DNA of 64,000 bases from Bacillus salacetis (GTDB lineage: Bacteria; Bacillota; Bacilli; Bacillales; Bacillaceae_B): NCBI RefSeq assembly GCF_003581585.1, contig NZ_QXIR01000003.1, positions 159,823-223,822 of the forward strand, written 5' to 3'. The notes beneath the pieces were generated by a model that did no database searches, was not told the DNA's origin, and saw only the letters and a list, made by a program, of their open reading frames with translations. Below, piece by piece: positions 56,441 through 64,000 of this stretch (position 1 is its first letter; each line of letters starts with the position of its first letter). Made by a program: the position numbers and the translations under genes.

Positions 56441-58855
56441 TTATCCTCTTAATTCAGCTCCAGTTTTATCTTTCACTGCGTCAAGGACTTTGTTATGTGC
56501 TTTGACCACTTCATCATCCGTCAAAGTGCGGGCAGGGTCGAAGTATTTCAATGAATATGCAAGGGATTTCTTCCCTGGTTCCATATGCTCGCCCTGATAA
56601 AGGTCAAAGATGGAAACCTCCCTCAGCAGCTTGCCTCCTGCTTCCTTAATGATGGACTTCAACTCTCCCGCTTTAACATCCTGATTGACTACAAGGGCAA
56701 TATCTCTTGTAATGGATGGATATCTTGGGATCGGTGAGTACTGAAGTGCCGGCAGGTTGTAATTGAATACTGGTGCAGCCTCGATTTCAAATACATATGT
56801 TTCGTTAAGATCCATATCTTTTTGAACATCAGGGTGTACCTGTCCGGCGAAGCCGATGACCATGTCATCCAGCAGAATTTCTGCCGTACGGCCCGGATGC
56901 ATGCCTTCACGTTCAGCTTGTCGGAAGCTGATATGTTCCGCAACACCCATTTCCTCGAAAAGCCCCTCCAGGATTCCTTTTACAACGAAGAAATCAACCG
57001 GCTTCTTCTCTCCCTGCCATGGGTGGCTGTTCCACAAGCCAGTCACTGCTCCGGCAATATGTTCATGCTCAGAAGGAAGTTCCTGATTTTCTTCTTTTAA
57101 GAACACTGAACCGATTTCATAGAAAGCAAGAGAATCATTTTGGCGGGCAATGTTATAAGAAAGAGCTTCCAGCATCTGCGGAATGATGCTCAGACGGAGA
57201 TTGCTCCTCTCTTCACTCATCGGCATGATCAGACGAATCGGTTCACGCTTATGAAGTGCGAACTGGCCTGCTTTCTTATCATTTGTAAGAGAATATGTTA
57301 TTGCCTGCATCAAGCCTGAGCCCTCCAGGTTGCGGCGGGCCGCACGGCGTTTGATCTGGAATGGCGTCAGCTTGCCGGCAGTTGCATCACCCTCCGGCAG
57401 TGTCAACGGCAGATTATCGTAGCCATACAGCCTTGCCACTTCTTCCAGCAGGTCTTCTTCGATCGTAATATCCCCTCTGCGTGTAGGGATAGTAACCTGG
57501 AACTCGTTTCCTTGAACCTTTACGGCGAATTGAAGGCGATTAAAAATCGACTCCACGTCAGCAGCACTGATATCGGTACCAAGGACAGAATTTATTTTTT
57601 CCAGCGAGATCGTTACAACAGCAGGTTCCACTTTCAGGTTGTCTACTGTGACGGATCCTTGCAGCACCTCACCGCCGGCATACTCTGCCATAAGGGAAAC
57701 CGCCCGTTCAGCTGCTTCTCTGACACGGTTTGGATCGACACCTTTTTCATAGCGGGAGCTGGCTTCACTGCGCAGTCCATGATCCTTTGATGCCGTGCGG
57801 ATGGGACCGCCTGCGAAATACGCTGATTCAAGAAGGACCGTATTTGTATCCTGGCCGACTTCCGAATCGGCTCCACCCATAACTCCTGCCAATGCAACAG
57901 GTACTGTGCCATTCGTGATGACTAAATGATTTTCGTTAAGTTTTCTTTCTTCATCATCCAAAGTGACGATCACTTCATCCTGTTCCGCTCTTCTGACGAG
58001 AATTTCTTTTGAACCGAACTTGCCGTAATCGAATGCATGCAGCGGCTGGCCGTATTCCAGCAGGATATAGTTCGTAATATCGACTACGTTATTATGAGGT
58101 CTGATTCCTGAAGCAATCAGGCGGTTCTGCATCCACATCGGTGATGGCCCGATTTTGATGTTTTTAATGACTTTTGCCACATAAAGCGGGTTATCTTCAA
58201 CAGCTTCCACTTTCACGGAAATATATTCGGAAGCTTTCTCTGAAGACTCTTCGACTTTGGTTTCGGGCTTTTTAATATCCCTTCCAAGGATTGCGCCTAC
58301 TTCATAAGCAACCCCAAGCATGCTCATGGCATCGGCTCTGTTTGGCGTCAATCCCAATTCCAGGACAGCGTCATCCAAATTCAGCTCTGCCACTGCATCC
58401 GAACCGACCTCTGTATCCTGAGGAAACACATAGATTCCTTCTGCATGTTCTTTTGGAACAAGCTTACCCTCTACTCCAAGCTCCTGCAGTGAACAAATCA
58501 TTCCATTTGATGCCTGGCCGCGCAGCTTCGCTTTTTTGATTTTAAAATTACCCGGAAGCACTGCTCCTACCTTTGCCACTGGCACCTTCTGGCCGGCAGC
58601 CACATTAGGTGCACCGCATATGATTTGAACAGGCTCGCCTTCTCCCACATCAACCTGACATCGATTCAATTTATCTGCATCGGGATGCGGTTCGCATTCC
58701 AATACGTGGCCGACCACTACATTTTTGATCCCTTCCCCGATGATCTCGACACCTTCAACTTCAATTCCGCTGCGGGTGATTTTTTCGGCCAGTTCTTCAG
58801 GATCCACACCGGAAAGGTCTACGTAATCCTGCAGCCATTTATATGAAACAAACAT
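56441..58855 (-). CDS. pheT: Phenylalanyl-tRNA synthetase, beta subunit
   Basis: 804 residues. The N-terminal tRNA-binding (EMAP-like) domain covers about 40-155 ([20 protein letters not shown]). It is followed by the B3/B4 editing region, the B5 domain near 410-485, and a C-terminal ferredoxin-fold anticodon-binding domain ([20 protein letters not shown]). Works as an alpha2-beta2 complex with PheS. It lies 22 bases after the pheS stop. Confidence 0.98.
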   Translation of the reverse strand: MFVSYKWLQDYVDLSGVDPEELAEKITRSGIEVEGVEIIGEGIKNVVVGHVLECEPHPDADKLNRCQVDVGEGEPVQIICGAPNVAAGQKVPVAKVGAVLPGNFKIKKAKLRGQASNGMICSLQELGVEGKLVPKEHAEGIYVFPQDTEVGSDAVAELNLDDAVLELGLTPNRADAMSMLGVAYEVGAILGRDIKKPETKVEESSEKASEYISVKVEAVEDNPLYVAKVIKNIKIGPSPMWMQNRLIASGIRPHNNVVDITNYILLEYGQPLHAFDYGKFGSKEILVRRAEQDEVIVTLDDEERKLNENHLVITNGTVPVALAGVMGGADSEVGQDTNTVLLESAYFAGGPIRTASKDHGLRSEASSRYEKGVDPNRVREAAERAVSLMAEYAGGEVLQGSVTVDNLKVEPAVVTISLEKINSVLGTDISAADVESIFNRLQFAVKVQGNEFQVTIPTRRGDITIEEDLLEEVARLYGYDNLPLTLPEGDATAGKLTPFQIKRRAARRNLEGSGLMQAITYSLTNDKKAGQFALHKREPIRLIMPMSEERSNLRLSIIPQMLEALSYNIARQNDSLAFYEIGSVFLKEENQELPSEHEHIAGAVTGLWNSHPWQGEKKPVDFFVVKGILEGLFEEMGVAEHISFRQAEREGMHPGRTAEILLDDMVIGFAGQVHPDVQKDMDLNETYVFEIEAAPVFNYNLPALQYSPIPRYPSITRDIALVVNQDVKAGELKSIIKEAGGKLLREVSIFDLYQGEHMEPGKKSLAYSLKYFDPARTLTDDEVVKAHNKVLDAVKDKTGAELRG

Positions 58856-58877
58856 TTTCCTGCCTCCTCAAGCTTTA

Positions 58878-59915
58878 TTATTCTTGTGTTTGAAACTGGT
58901 TTAAGAAACGAACATCGTCTGTATAGAAATGACGGATGTCATCGATTCCATACTTCAGCATTGCAATACGCTCTGGTCCCATTCCGAATGCGAATCCAGT
59001 GTATTTTTTCGAATCGAAACCTGAAATTTCCAATACGTTAGGATGGATCATTCCCGCTCCGAGAATCTCAATCCAGCCTGTGCCTTTACAAACACTGCAG
59101 CCTTTCCCGCCGCAAATCTTACATGTAATATCCATTTCGACAGAAGGCTCTGTGAAAGGGAAGAAGCTTGGACGCAGACGGATTTCCCTGTCTTCTCCGA
59201 ACATTTTCTTGGCGAACACCTGCAAAGTTCCTTTTAAATCACTCATGCGGATGTTTTCACCGATGACCAATCCTTCAATCTGCATGAATTGGTGGGAGTG
59301 TGTCGCATCGTCATTGTCGCGCCGGTATACTTTTCCTGGACAGATGACCTTGATAGGCCCTTTGCCTTTATGCATTTCCATCGTTCTGGCCTGTACAGGT
59401 GAAGTGTGGGTTCTAAGCAAAGTTTCTTCTGTAATATAGAAAGAATCCTGCATATCCCTTGCCGGGTGCCCTTTCGGAAGATTCAAGGCTTCAAAATTGT
59501 AAAAGTCTGTTTCCACTTCAGGTCCTTCGGCAATGCTGTAACCCATTCCAATAAACAGATCTTCAATTTCTTCCACGATTTTCGTGAGAGGATGCTTGCG
59601 CCCCTTTCTGACCGGCCTTCCAGGAAGGGTGACATCGATTGTTTCTGAAGCGAGTTTCTTGTTGACTGCTTCTTTTTCCAGCTTTTCACTCTTTTCTTCA
59701 AGGCGTTCTGTAACTGCTGCACGCACTTCGTTGGCGAGAGCCCCCATTTTTGGACGCTCTTCGGCAGAAAGCTTGCCCATTCCTTTCAGTACTTCTGTGA
59801 TCGGTCCTTTTTTCCCTAGATAGGCAACACGGATATCATTGAGCTCTTTAAGCCCCTCTGCTGCTTCGATTTTTTCGATAGCTTCCTCTTGCAGCTGCTT
59901 TAATTTTGCTTCCAT
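58878..59915 (-). CDS. pheS: Phenylalanyl-tRNA synthetase, alpha subunit
   Basis: Catalytic class II subunit, 345 residues. The N-terminal coiled coil starts [20 protein letters not shown]. The catalytic core shows [30 protein letters not shown] (motif 2 region) and [18 protein letters not shown] (motif 3). The ATG at 59915 has AAGGAGGCC upstream; the longer frame is leader sequence. Two cysteine pairs [12 protein letters not shown] are typical of Bacillus PheS. Confidence 0.98.
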   Translation of the reverse strand: MEAKLKQLQEEAIEKIEAAEGLKELNDIRVAYLGKKGPITEVLKGMGKLSAEERPKMGALANEVRAAVTERLEEKSEKLEKEAVNKKLASETIDVTLPGRPVRKGRKHPLTKIVEEIEDLFIGMGYSIAEGPEVETDFYNFEALNLPKGHPARDMQDSFYITEETLLRTHTSPVQARTMEMHKGKGPIKVICPGKVYRRDNDDATHSHQFMQIEGLVIGENIRMSDLKGTLQVFAKKMFGEDREIRLRPSFFPFTEPSVEMDITCKICGGKGCSVCKGTGWIEILGAGMIHPNVLEISGFDSKKYTGFAFGMGPERIAMLKYGIDDIRHFYTDDVRFLNQFQTQE

Positions 59916-59952
59916 GCAAATGGCCTCCTTAACTGATTTTGGTAATTTATTG

Positions 59953-60104
59953 GGCTGTTTTCGTAAAATTTGTTGGTGTTGGATATGGATTTTCGAAACA
60001 ATATTGCATTTGTTCACCGGAAAAAACCAGAGAAAAATCTTTGTGTTCAGGGAAAAATCCGGCTCTTGGAATCTTCGAATACAACAATCAATACGGAAAC
60101 AGCC
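59953..60104. repeat. Terminal-inverted-repeat element in the pheS leader
   Basis: Left end GGCTGTTTTCGTAAAATTTG; the complement of the right end reads GGCTGTTTCCGTATTGATTG then TTGTATTCG. Length 152 bp. It lies between the T-box terminator and the pheS ribosome site, so any read-through transcript must carry it. Same family as the elements near 42.6 and 44.7 kb. Confidence 0.7.
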
Positions 60105-60115
60105 TTTTTTAACAA

Positions 60116-60385
60116 CAAAAAAACCTCCTCCCTATCAAGGGACGAGGTTATCGTCGCGGTACCACCCTTATTAAAACACGAGGAACGTAGTCCTGTGTTA
60201 ACTTCATTGGGATAACGGCTTTTCGCCGGGGCATCTTTCGGTTTCAGAAGAAACGGTCCCGATGCCAACTCAAGAGGTGAACGTTCACGATGCTGTCCAT
60301 TAGAGTACTTGCAGTCTCGGTACTCTTTCCCTGGGATGGTTACAACATGTTACTTTTCTCTATCACTGTTTTTAATATATATGCC
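60116..60385 (-). promoter_or_regulatory. T-box riboswitch leader of pheST
   Basis: On the minus strand the T-box core GGGTGGTACCGCG (rc of 60157-60169) is followed by a terminator hairpin with CCTCGTCCC and GGGAGGAGG-type arms and a T run (60116-60150). A TTC triplet followed by A (60279-60281) is the likely phenylalanine specifier; that choice is inference. Confidence 0.92.
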
Positions 60386-60389
60386 CTCT

Positions 60390-60418
60390 ATTATAGAAAA
60401 TATTTGATCTGTTTTCAA
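60390..60418 (-). promoter_or_regulatory. Sigma-A promoter of the pheS T-box leader
   Basis: On the minus strand TTGAAA (rc of 60413-60418), 17 bases, TATAAT (rc of 60390-60395). Confidence 0.8.
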
Positions 60419-60432
60419 ACCTTTTCGTGAAA

Positions 60433-61194
60433 TTACTGAGCCTTTTTTAGATGATACATCAAAATGCCGGCTGCAATGGCGACATTCAAGGATTCGCTCT
60501 TCCCATAGATAGGGACATAAAGATTTTTATCAGTGGAGTTCAATATGGCCGGTGAAACTCCATTTCCTTCATTACCGAGTATCAAGGCAAATGACTCCGT
60601 GCTGGAAATCCCCTGATATTCGATACCATTTTCTAATGCCGTTCCATATACAGGGATTCCTTCAGCTTTCAGCCGTTCGATCCAGCCAGGCAGATCCCCT
60701 TTGACAATCTGCAGATGAAAGTGGCTCCCCTGGGCAGACCTCAGTACTTTGGGATTATAAAGATCAGCAGATCCTTCTCCCAGGATGATCATGTCGATTC
60801 CCGCAGCATCCGCTGTCCGGATTATCGTCCCCAGATTTCCCGGATCCTGGACTTCATCCAGCAGCAGAAACGTTTTACCTTTTAAGTCCAGCTCCCCATC
60901 TGCATCTTGATGGCAGACAGCGAATATCCCCTGGCTTGTCTCCGTAGCCGAAACAGCTTTGGCTGCATCTTCCGACAGGGTGATGATCGAGACATCATCC
61001 ACATTCCAATCGGAGGGAAGCTCTACACCTTCTTTAATGAGGACCTCTTTTACAACTTTTTTGTATTTCAGGGCTTCCTCAACAAGGTGAAAGCCTTCTA
61101 CCATATATGTACCTGAGCGATCACGCTCTTTCTTCGCCTGAAGTTTCTTCCATTGTTTCACTTGCGGATTTTTTGCAGATTGGACGTATTTCAC
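60433..61194 (-). CDS. ysgA: SpoU-family RNA 2'-O-methyltransferase YsgA
   Basis: A 253-residue SPOUT methyltransferase acting on rRNA or tRNA; the exact site is unknown. Residues of about 1-95 form the L30e-like substrate domain. Motif 1 is DEVQDPGNLGTIIRTADAAG, motif 2 LILGNEGNGVSP, and motif 3 LNVAIAAGILMYHL, which together form the SAM-binding knot. It stands upstream of the pheS leader as in B. subtilis. Confidence 0.93.
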   Translation of the reverse strand: MKYVQSAKNPQVKQWKKLQAKKERDRSGTYMVEGFHLVEEALKYKKVVKEVLIKEGVELPSDWNVDDVSIITLSEDAAKAVSATETSQGIFAVCHQDADGELDLKGKTFLLLDEVQDPGNLGTIIRTADAAGIDMIILGEGSADLYNPKVLRSAQGSHFHLQIVKGDLPGWIERLKAEGIPVYGTALENGIEYQGISSTESFALILGNEGNGVSPAILNSTDKNLYVPIYGKSESLNVAIAAGILMYHLKKAQ

Positions 61195-61276
61195 AGTTTA
61201 ATCTCCTTGTGAACAATTTAGCAGCCATATTCCCTTTATGCCGCTTTCGAATTTACATTATACATCAGAATTTATA

Positions 61277-61283
61277 CATAATA
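61277..61283 (+). promoter_or_regulatory. Candidate sigma-G -10 element of sspI
   Basis: CATAATA, a match to the sigma-G -10 element, lies 60 bases before sspI. A TACATT 18 bases upstream is a weak -35. Forespore control of sspI is known in B. subtilis. Confidence 0.4.
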
Positions 61284-61344
61284 AACGCCAAGTGAGGAGA
61301 AGATATCCTTGAAAACATTAATACTCGATAAAGGAGCGTTAAAA

Positions 61345-61554
61345 ATGGGCTTAAACTTACGTAATGCGATCATCCATAATGTATCCGGAAACAATCAGGA
61401 TCAGCTTAAAGATACGATTGTTGATGCGATTCAAGGCGGAGAAGAAAAAACCCTTCCAGGTCTTGGCGTTTTGATGGAAGTATTCTGGAATAATGCAGAT
61501 CCCCAGGAGCAGAAGATGCTTTTGGAAACAATTGAAGAAGGCTTGAGCAAATAA
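61345..61554 (+). CDS. sspI: Small acid-soluble spore protein SspI
   Basis: A 69-residue spore core protein starting [20 protein letters not shown], with the conserved [19 protein letters not shown] stretch. The ATG at 61345 is chosen because AAAGGAGCG lies 8 bases upstream and it gives the family N-terminus; a longer frame from 61309 has no site. Lone gene, divergent from ysgA. Confidence 0.96.
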   Translation: MGLNLRNAIIHNVSGNNQDQLKDTIVDAIQGGEEKTLPGLGVLMEVFWNNADPQEQKMLLETIEEGLSK

Positions 61555-61558
61555 TGGA

Positions 61559-61590
61559 TGCGGATGCTTATCAGGCATCCGTTTTTTATT
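61559..61590 (+). terminator. Terminator of sspI
   Basis: Arms GCGGATGC and GGCATCCG with a T run on the plus strand. Confidence 0.8.
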
Positions 61591-61689
61591 TGTGGCTGCT
61601 TTGAATATAATATAAGATTTCCCTTCAGGTGTACGATTCCCCGCCCCAACCTCAAACTGCCCTGAAAACCCGCTGACTTAAAAACAATT

Positions 61690-61720
61690 AAAAAGAGACC
61701 CCAAAAGGAGTCTCTTCAGT
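61690..61720 (-). terminator. Terminator of the M42 aminopeptidase gene
   Basis: Arms AAGAGACCCC and GGAGTCTCTT (one mismatch) with a 5-base loop and T run on the minus strand. Confidence 0.75.
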
Positions 61721-61725
61721 GATTA

Positions 61726-62811
61726 TCAATCAAATGTGATTTTAGCGACTGTGTCTTTATCAAGGCGCTTGATGACTTCGGTAATCAATTTAACGGCATT
61801 TTCGTAGTCATCACGGTGAAGCATCGCTGCATGCGAATGGATGTAGCGAGTTGCGATTGTGATGGACAATGCAGGGACACCGTTAGCAGTCAAGTGGATG
61901 GCACCTGAATCTGTTCCGCCGCCTGCGATGGCATCGAACTGGTAAGGAATGTTGTTCTCATCCGCAATATCTGTTACGAAATCACGCAGTCCTTTGTGGG
62001 AAACCATTGATGCATCATAAAGAATGATCTGCGGCCCCTCACCCATTTTGCTTTGTGCTTCTTTTTCAGAAATTCCAGGAGTATCACCTGCAATACCAAC
62101 ATCTACACCAAATGCGATGTCAGGGTTGATTTTTGCAGCAGAGGTCCTTGCTCCGCGAAGACCGACCTCTTCTTGGACTGTACCAACGCCGTACACGACG
62201 TTTGGATGGTTTTCACCTTTCAATCCTTTTAAGACATCGATGGCAATTGCACAGCCGATGCGGTTATCCCAAGCTTTTGCCAACAGCATCTTCTCATTGT
62301 TCATGACTGTGAATTCAAAGTAAGGAACCACCATGTCGCCCGGTTTCACGCCCCACTCCTGAGCTTCCTCGCGGCTTGATGCACCGATATCAATGAACAT
62401 GTCCTTGATATCAACAGGCTTCTTGCGTGCTTCAGCAGGAAGGATATGAGGCGGCTTGGAACCGATCACACCTGTGACATCGCCTTTCTTTGTTACGATT
62501 GTAACGCGCTGTGCCAGCATTACCTGTGACCACCAGCCGCCGACCGTTTGAAAGCGAAGGAATCCTTTATCATCGATTTGGGTGATCATGAAGCCGACTT
62601 CATCAAGATGGCCTGCTACCATGATTTTCGGGCCGTTTTCATCGCCGACCTTCTTAGCGATCAGGCTTCCCAAGTTATCTGTTGTAATTTCATCAGCGAA
62701 AGGCTCTATGTATTTCTTCATCACGTCTCTTGCTTCACGTTCGTTTCCTGGCACACCCTTAGCATCTGTCAAATCTTTCAGCATTGTGAGTGTTTCGTCT
62801 AATTTCGCCAT
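61726..62811 (-). CDS. ysdC: M42-family metallo-aminopeptidase YsdC
   Basis: A 361-residue dizinc aminopeptidase/cellulase-like peptidase. Metal ligands and catalytic acids lie in [12 protein letters not shown] (near residue 67), [28 protein letters not shown] and [13 protein letters not shown]; the final His is in [15 protein letters not shown]. The substrate is not known, although relatives remove glutamyl or neutral residues. Position before ysdB matches B. subtilis. Confidence 0.93.
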   Translation of the reverse strand: MAKLDETLTMLKDLTDAKGVPGNEREARDVMKKYIEPFADEITTDNLGSLIAKKVGDENGPKIMVAGHLDEVGFMITQIDDKGFLRFQTVGGWWSQVMLAQRVTIVTKKGDVTGVIGSKPPHILPAEARKKPVDIKDMFIDIGASSREEAQEWGVKPGDMVVPYFEFTVMNNEKMLLAKAWDNRIGCAIAIDVLKGLKGENHPNVVYGVGTVQEEVGLRGARTSAAKINPDIAFGVDVGIAGDTPGISEKEAQSKMGEGPQIILYDASMVSHKGLRDFVTDIADENNIPYQFDAIAGGGTDSGAIHLTANGVPALSITIATRYIHSHAAMLHRDDYENAVKLITEVIKRLDKDTVAKITFD

Positions 62812-62939
62812 TATTTCGACCCCCTAATGATTTTATGTACCGTTAATAATCATACCAAATTATCAGAATTTATTCAAAAGATTAACATTAATTTCTGCCC
62901 GCTCTCGTTATGGTACCACTATCACCAAATGGATATTCC

Positions 62940-63428
62940 TCAGTACCCCTCCTGCTGCCGTTTGTAATTCACATCATTCTTTTCCTTATAGGCATGTACT
63001 ACATCTTCATGTGAAAAACCAAGGATTTCCCCAAGGTAGAAATATTGATGCACAAGCTGATCATACTCCGAGACAGACCGCCCGTTTGTAAAGTCATGAA
63101 TCGAATTATAAATTTCAAGGAATTGTTTCGTAACATCTTCTTCAAGATAACTTGCTTCCCGCAGCTCAAAATGCTGGATCCCGATATTGATCCCCAATGA
63201 AAGGATGAAATGCACCCCATCTACAAATTCTTCAAGGATTACATTTTTTTCGGAAGGCTGCTTTGTACTCCAAAATTTAAAGCATCTTGTCTCATTCGCC
63301 AGCTCACCCACCTCTACTAACAGTGCCAGGACCTTCTTATCAAAGAGGTCCGTTTCTTCCAAACCATGTTCTTCTTCTATGTATGTATCGAGCTCTCTCT
63401 GCATTTCCAGTAAATGATTAATATTCAT
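62940..63428 (-). CDS. Dimeric dUTPase-like pyrophosphatase (all-alpha NTP-PPase)
   Basis: A 162-residue all-helical protein of the dimeric dUTP diphosphatase family. The metal-binding acids appear as ALLVEVGELANETRCFKFW (EVGEL) and ILEEFVDGVHFILSLG (EEFVD). FKFWSTKQPSEK is the conserved substrate loop. It hydrolyses dUTP to dUMP, keeping uracil out of DNA. It lies between ysdC and ysdB. Confidence 0.88.
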   Translation of the reverse strand: MNINHLLEMQRELDTYIEEEHGLEETDLFDKKVLALLVEVGELANETRCFKFWSTKQPSEKNVILEEFVDGVHFILSLGINIGIQHFELREASYLEEDVTKQFLEIYNSIHDFTNGRSVSEYDQLVHQYFYLGEILGFSHEDVVHAYKEKNDVNYKRQQEGY

Positions 63429-63550
63429 TTCATCAGCTTCCTTTCATCCTTCTTTCACTTATGTACCCTCTAAATTCATTGAATGACAACGAATACTATA
63501 ACATATTGTTCCGTCTTCAGAAAAAACCTTTAATTTATTTTATAAAAAAA

Positions 63551-63576
63551 TGAAACTTTTTTTCCGCTCAATCGTA
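63551..63576 (+). promoter_or_regulatory. Sigma-W promoter of ysdB
   Basis: TGAAAC (63551-63556), 16 bases, CGTA (63573-63576): an exact match to the sigma-W pattern, including the A/T-rich spacer start. It lies 50 bases before the ysdB start. Confidence 0.88.
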
Positions 63577-63623
63577 GAGAGGAACAGATGGACTATGCTG
63601 TGTAATTGTCTGGAGGTAATTTT

Positions 63624-64000
63624 GTGCTTATACTTATTAGAATTTTGATCTTTATCCTTATTATTTACCTATTATACCGTGCTTTCAAATACGTTGTTAA
63701 TCCAAAACGGAAATTGGAACTGGCAATGGAGCAAAAGAAATTCTACTTCCTCGACGATCAGGAGAATATTAGGAAAAACTTTCTCGTCACTTATAAGGGC
63801 ATATTGTTTCAAGGCGAAAAATATTTAGGAACCACCGACCAGGCTTTTGATGTCATCTCCATTTTTGTATGGGTCGAAAACTCCAGCTCTTTAAAAGGAA
63901 TGAGTTATGAAGACCTGAAATATGTAGAAACAGAAATATTGGAAAGATACCCGAATGCTTCAATCGATTGGAAAAGCCCTTTAAAGGAATTCATAAACAA
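63624..64000 (+). CDS. ysdB: YsdB, sigma-W regulon membrane protein (cut by right edge)
   Basis: The visible 125 residues start with one helix, LILIRILIFILIIYLLYRAF, and continue as a soluble domain (LELAMEQKKFYFLDDQENIR; FDVISIFVWVENSSSL). The start is GTG at 63624 behind GGAGGTAA. The family is about 130 residues, so only the last few are missing. In B. subtilis YsdB is needed for normal sigma-W activation. The sigma-W promoter here supports the same role. Confidence 0.93.
   Translation, partial: MLILIRILIFILIIYLLYRAFKYVVNPKRKLELAMEQKKFYFLDDQENIRKNFLVTYKGILFQGEKYLGTTDQAFDVISIFVWVENSSSLKGMSYEDLKYVETEILERYPNASIDWKSPLKEFIN

Overview
The window is a stretch of chromosome from a spore-forming member of the Bacillaceae (Bacillus in the broad sense). 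Spore genes (spoVID, ysxE, gerM, gerE, sspI, lonB), T-box and L-box leaders, Gram-positive ribosome binding sites with frequent TTG/GTG starts, and a gene order close to the Bacillus subtilis folC-to-ysdB segment all support this. I could not assign a species from the sequence. Nearly all genes lie on the minus strand; the plus-strand genes are a 63-aa protein after the valS leader, a YsxD-like membrane protein, yslB, rnhC, sspI and the truncated ysdB.

Layout. 1-8.1 kb: folC (cut by the left edge), valS with a T-box leader, ysxE, a 1.2 kb array of 51-bp repeats, and spoVID. 8.9-15.2 kb: the haem operon hemA-hemX-hemC-hemD-hemB-hemL. 15.2-19.7 kb: structured repeats, a YsxD-like gene, an amino-acid ABC transporter operon that looks inserted relative to B. 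subtilis, and engB. 19.7-28.7 kb: proteostasis genes lonA, lonB, clpX, tig, then a TPR gene. 28.8-34.1 kb: tRNA-Arg(TCU), ysnB, ysnA, gerM, murI/racE, a MarR regulator, gerE, and the thioesterase ysmA. 34.4-37.7 kb: sdhCAB. 38.1-43.1 kb: yslB, lysC with a lysine riboswitch, uvrC, trxA. 43.6-49.6 kb: fatty-acid degradation genes lcfA, fadR, fadB, etfB, etfA, plus a 27-codon membrane ORF and yshE. 49.8-64 kb: mutS2, polX, yshB, zapA, rnhC, pheS-pheT with a T-box, ysgA, sspI, an M42 aminopeptidase, a dimeric dUTPase and ysdB (cut by the right edge) behind a clear sigma-W promoter.

The genes are ordinary core genome; the unusual content is between them. There are four kinds of non-coding repeat. 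(1) A 51-bp tandem array (23 units plus one degenerate unit) between ysxE and spoVID, each unit joining the next through a short hairpin. (2) Nested-hairpin elements upstream of hemA (four copies), downstream of hemL (two) and upstream of lonB (one), whose stems change in sequence while staying paired, which is visible covariation. (3) A longer family with ends like TTCCGCTCC at four sites, twice hosting family 2. (4) Short terminal-inverted-repeat elements, one lying in the pheS leader between the T-box terminator and the start codon, and one inside the etfB-etfA gap. These repeats are the best candidates for something not formally described.

Regulatory links read from sequence: T-boxes for valS and pheS, an L-box for lysC, FadR-type operators upstream of both fadR and the distant thioesterase ysmA, a cre-like site at sdhC, and sporulation-type promoters before spoVID, lonB, gerE and sspI. 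All functional assignments rest on motif recognition and gene order; no database search was run.
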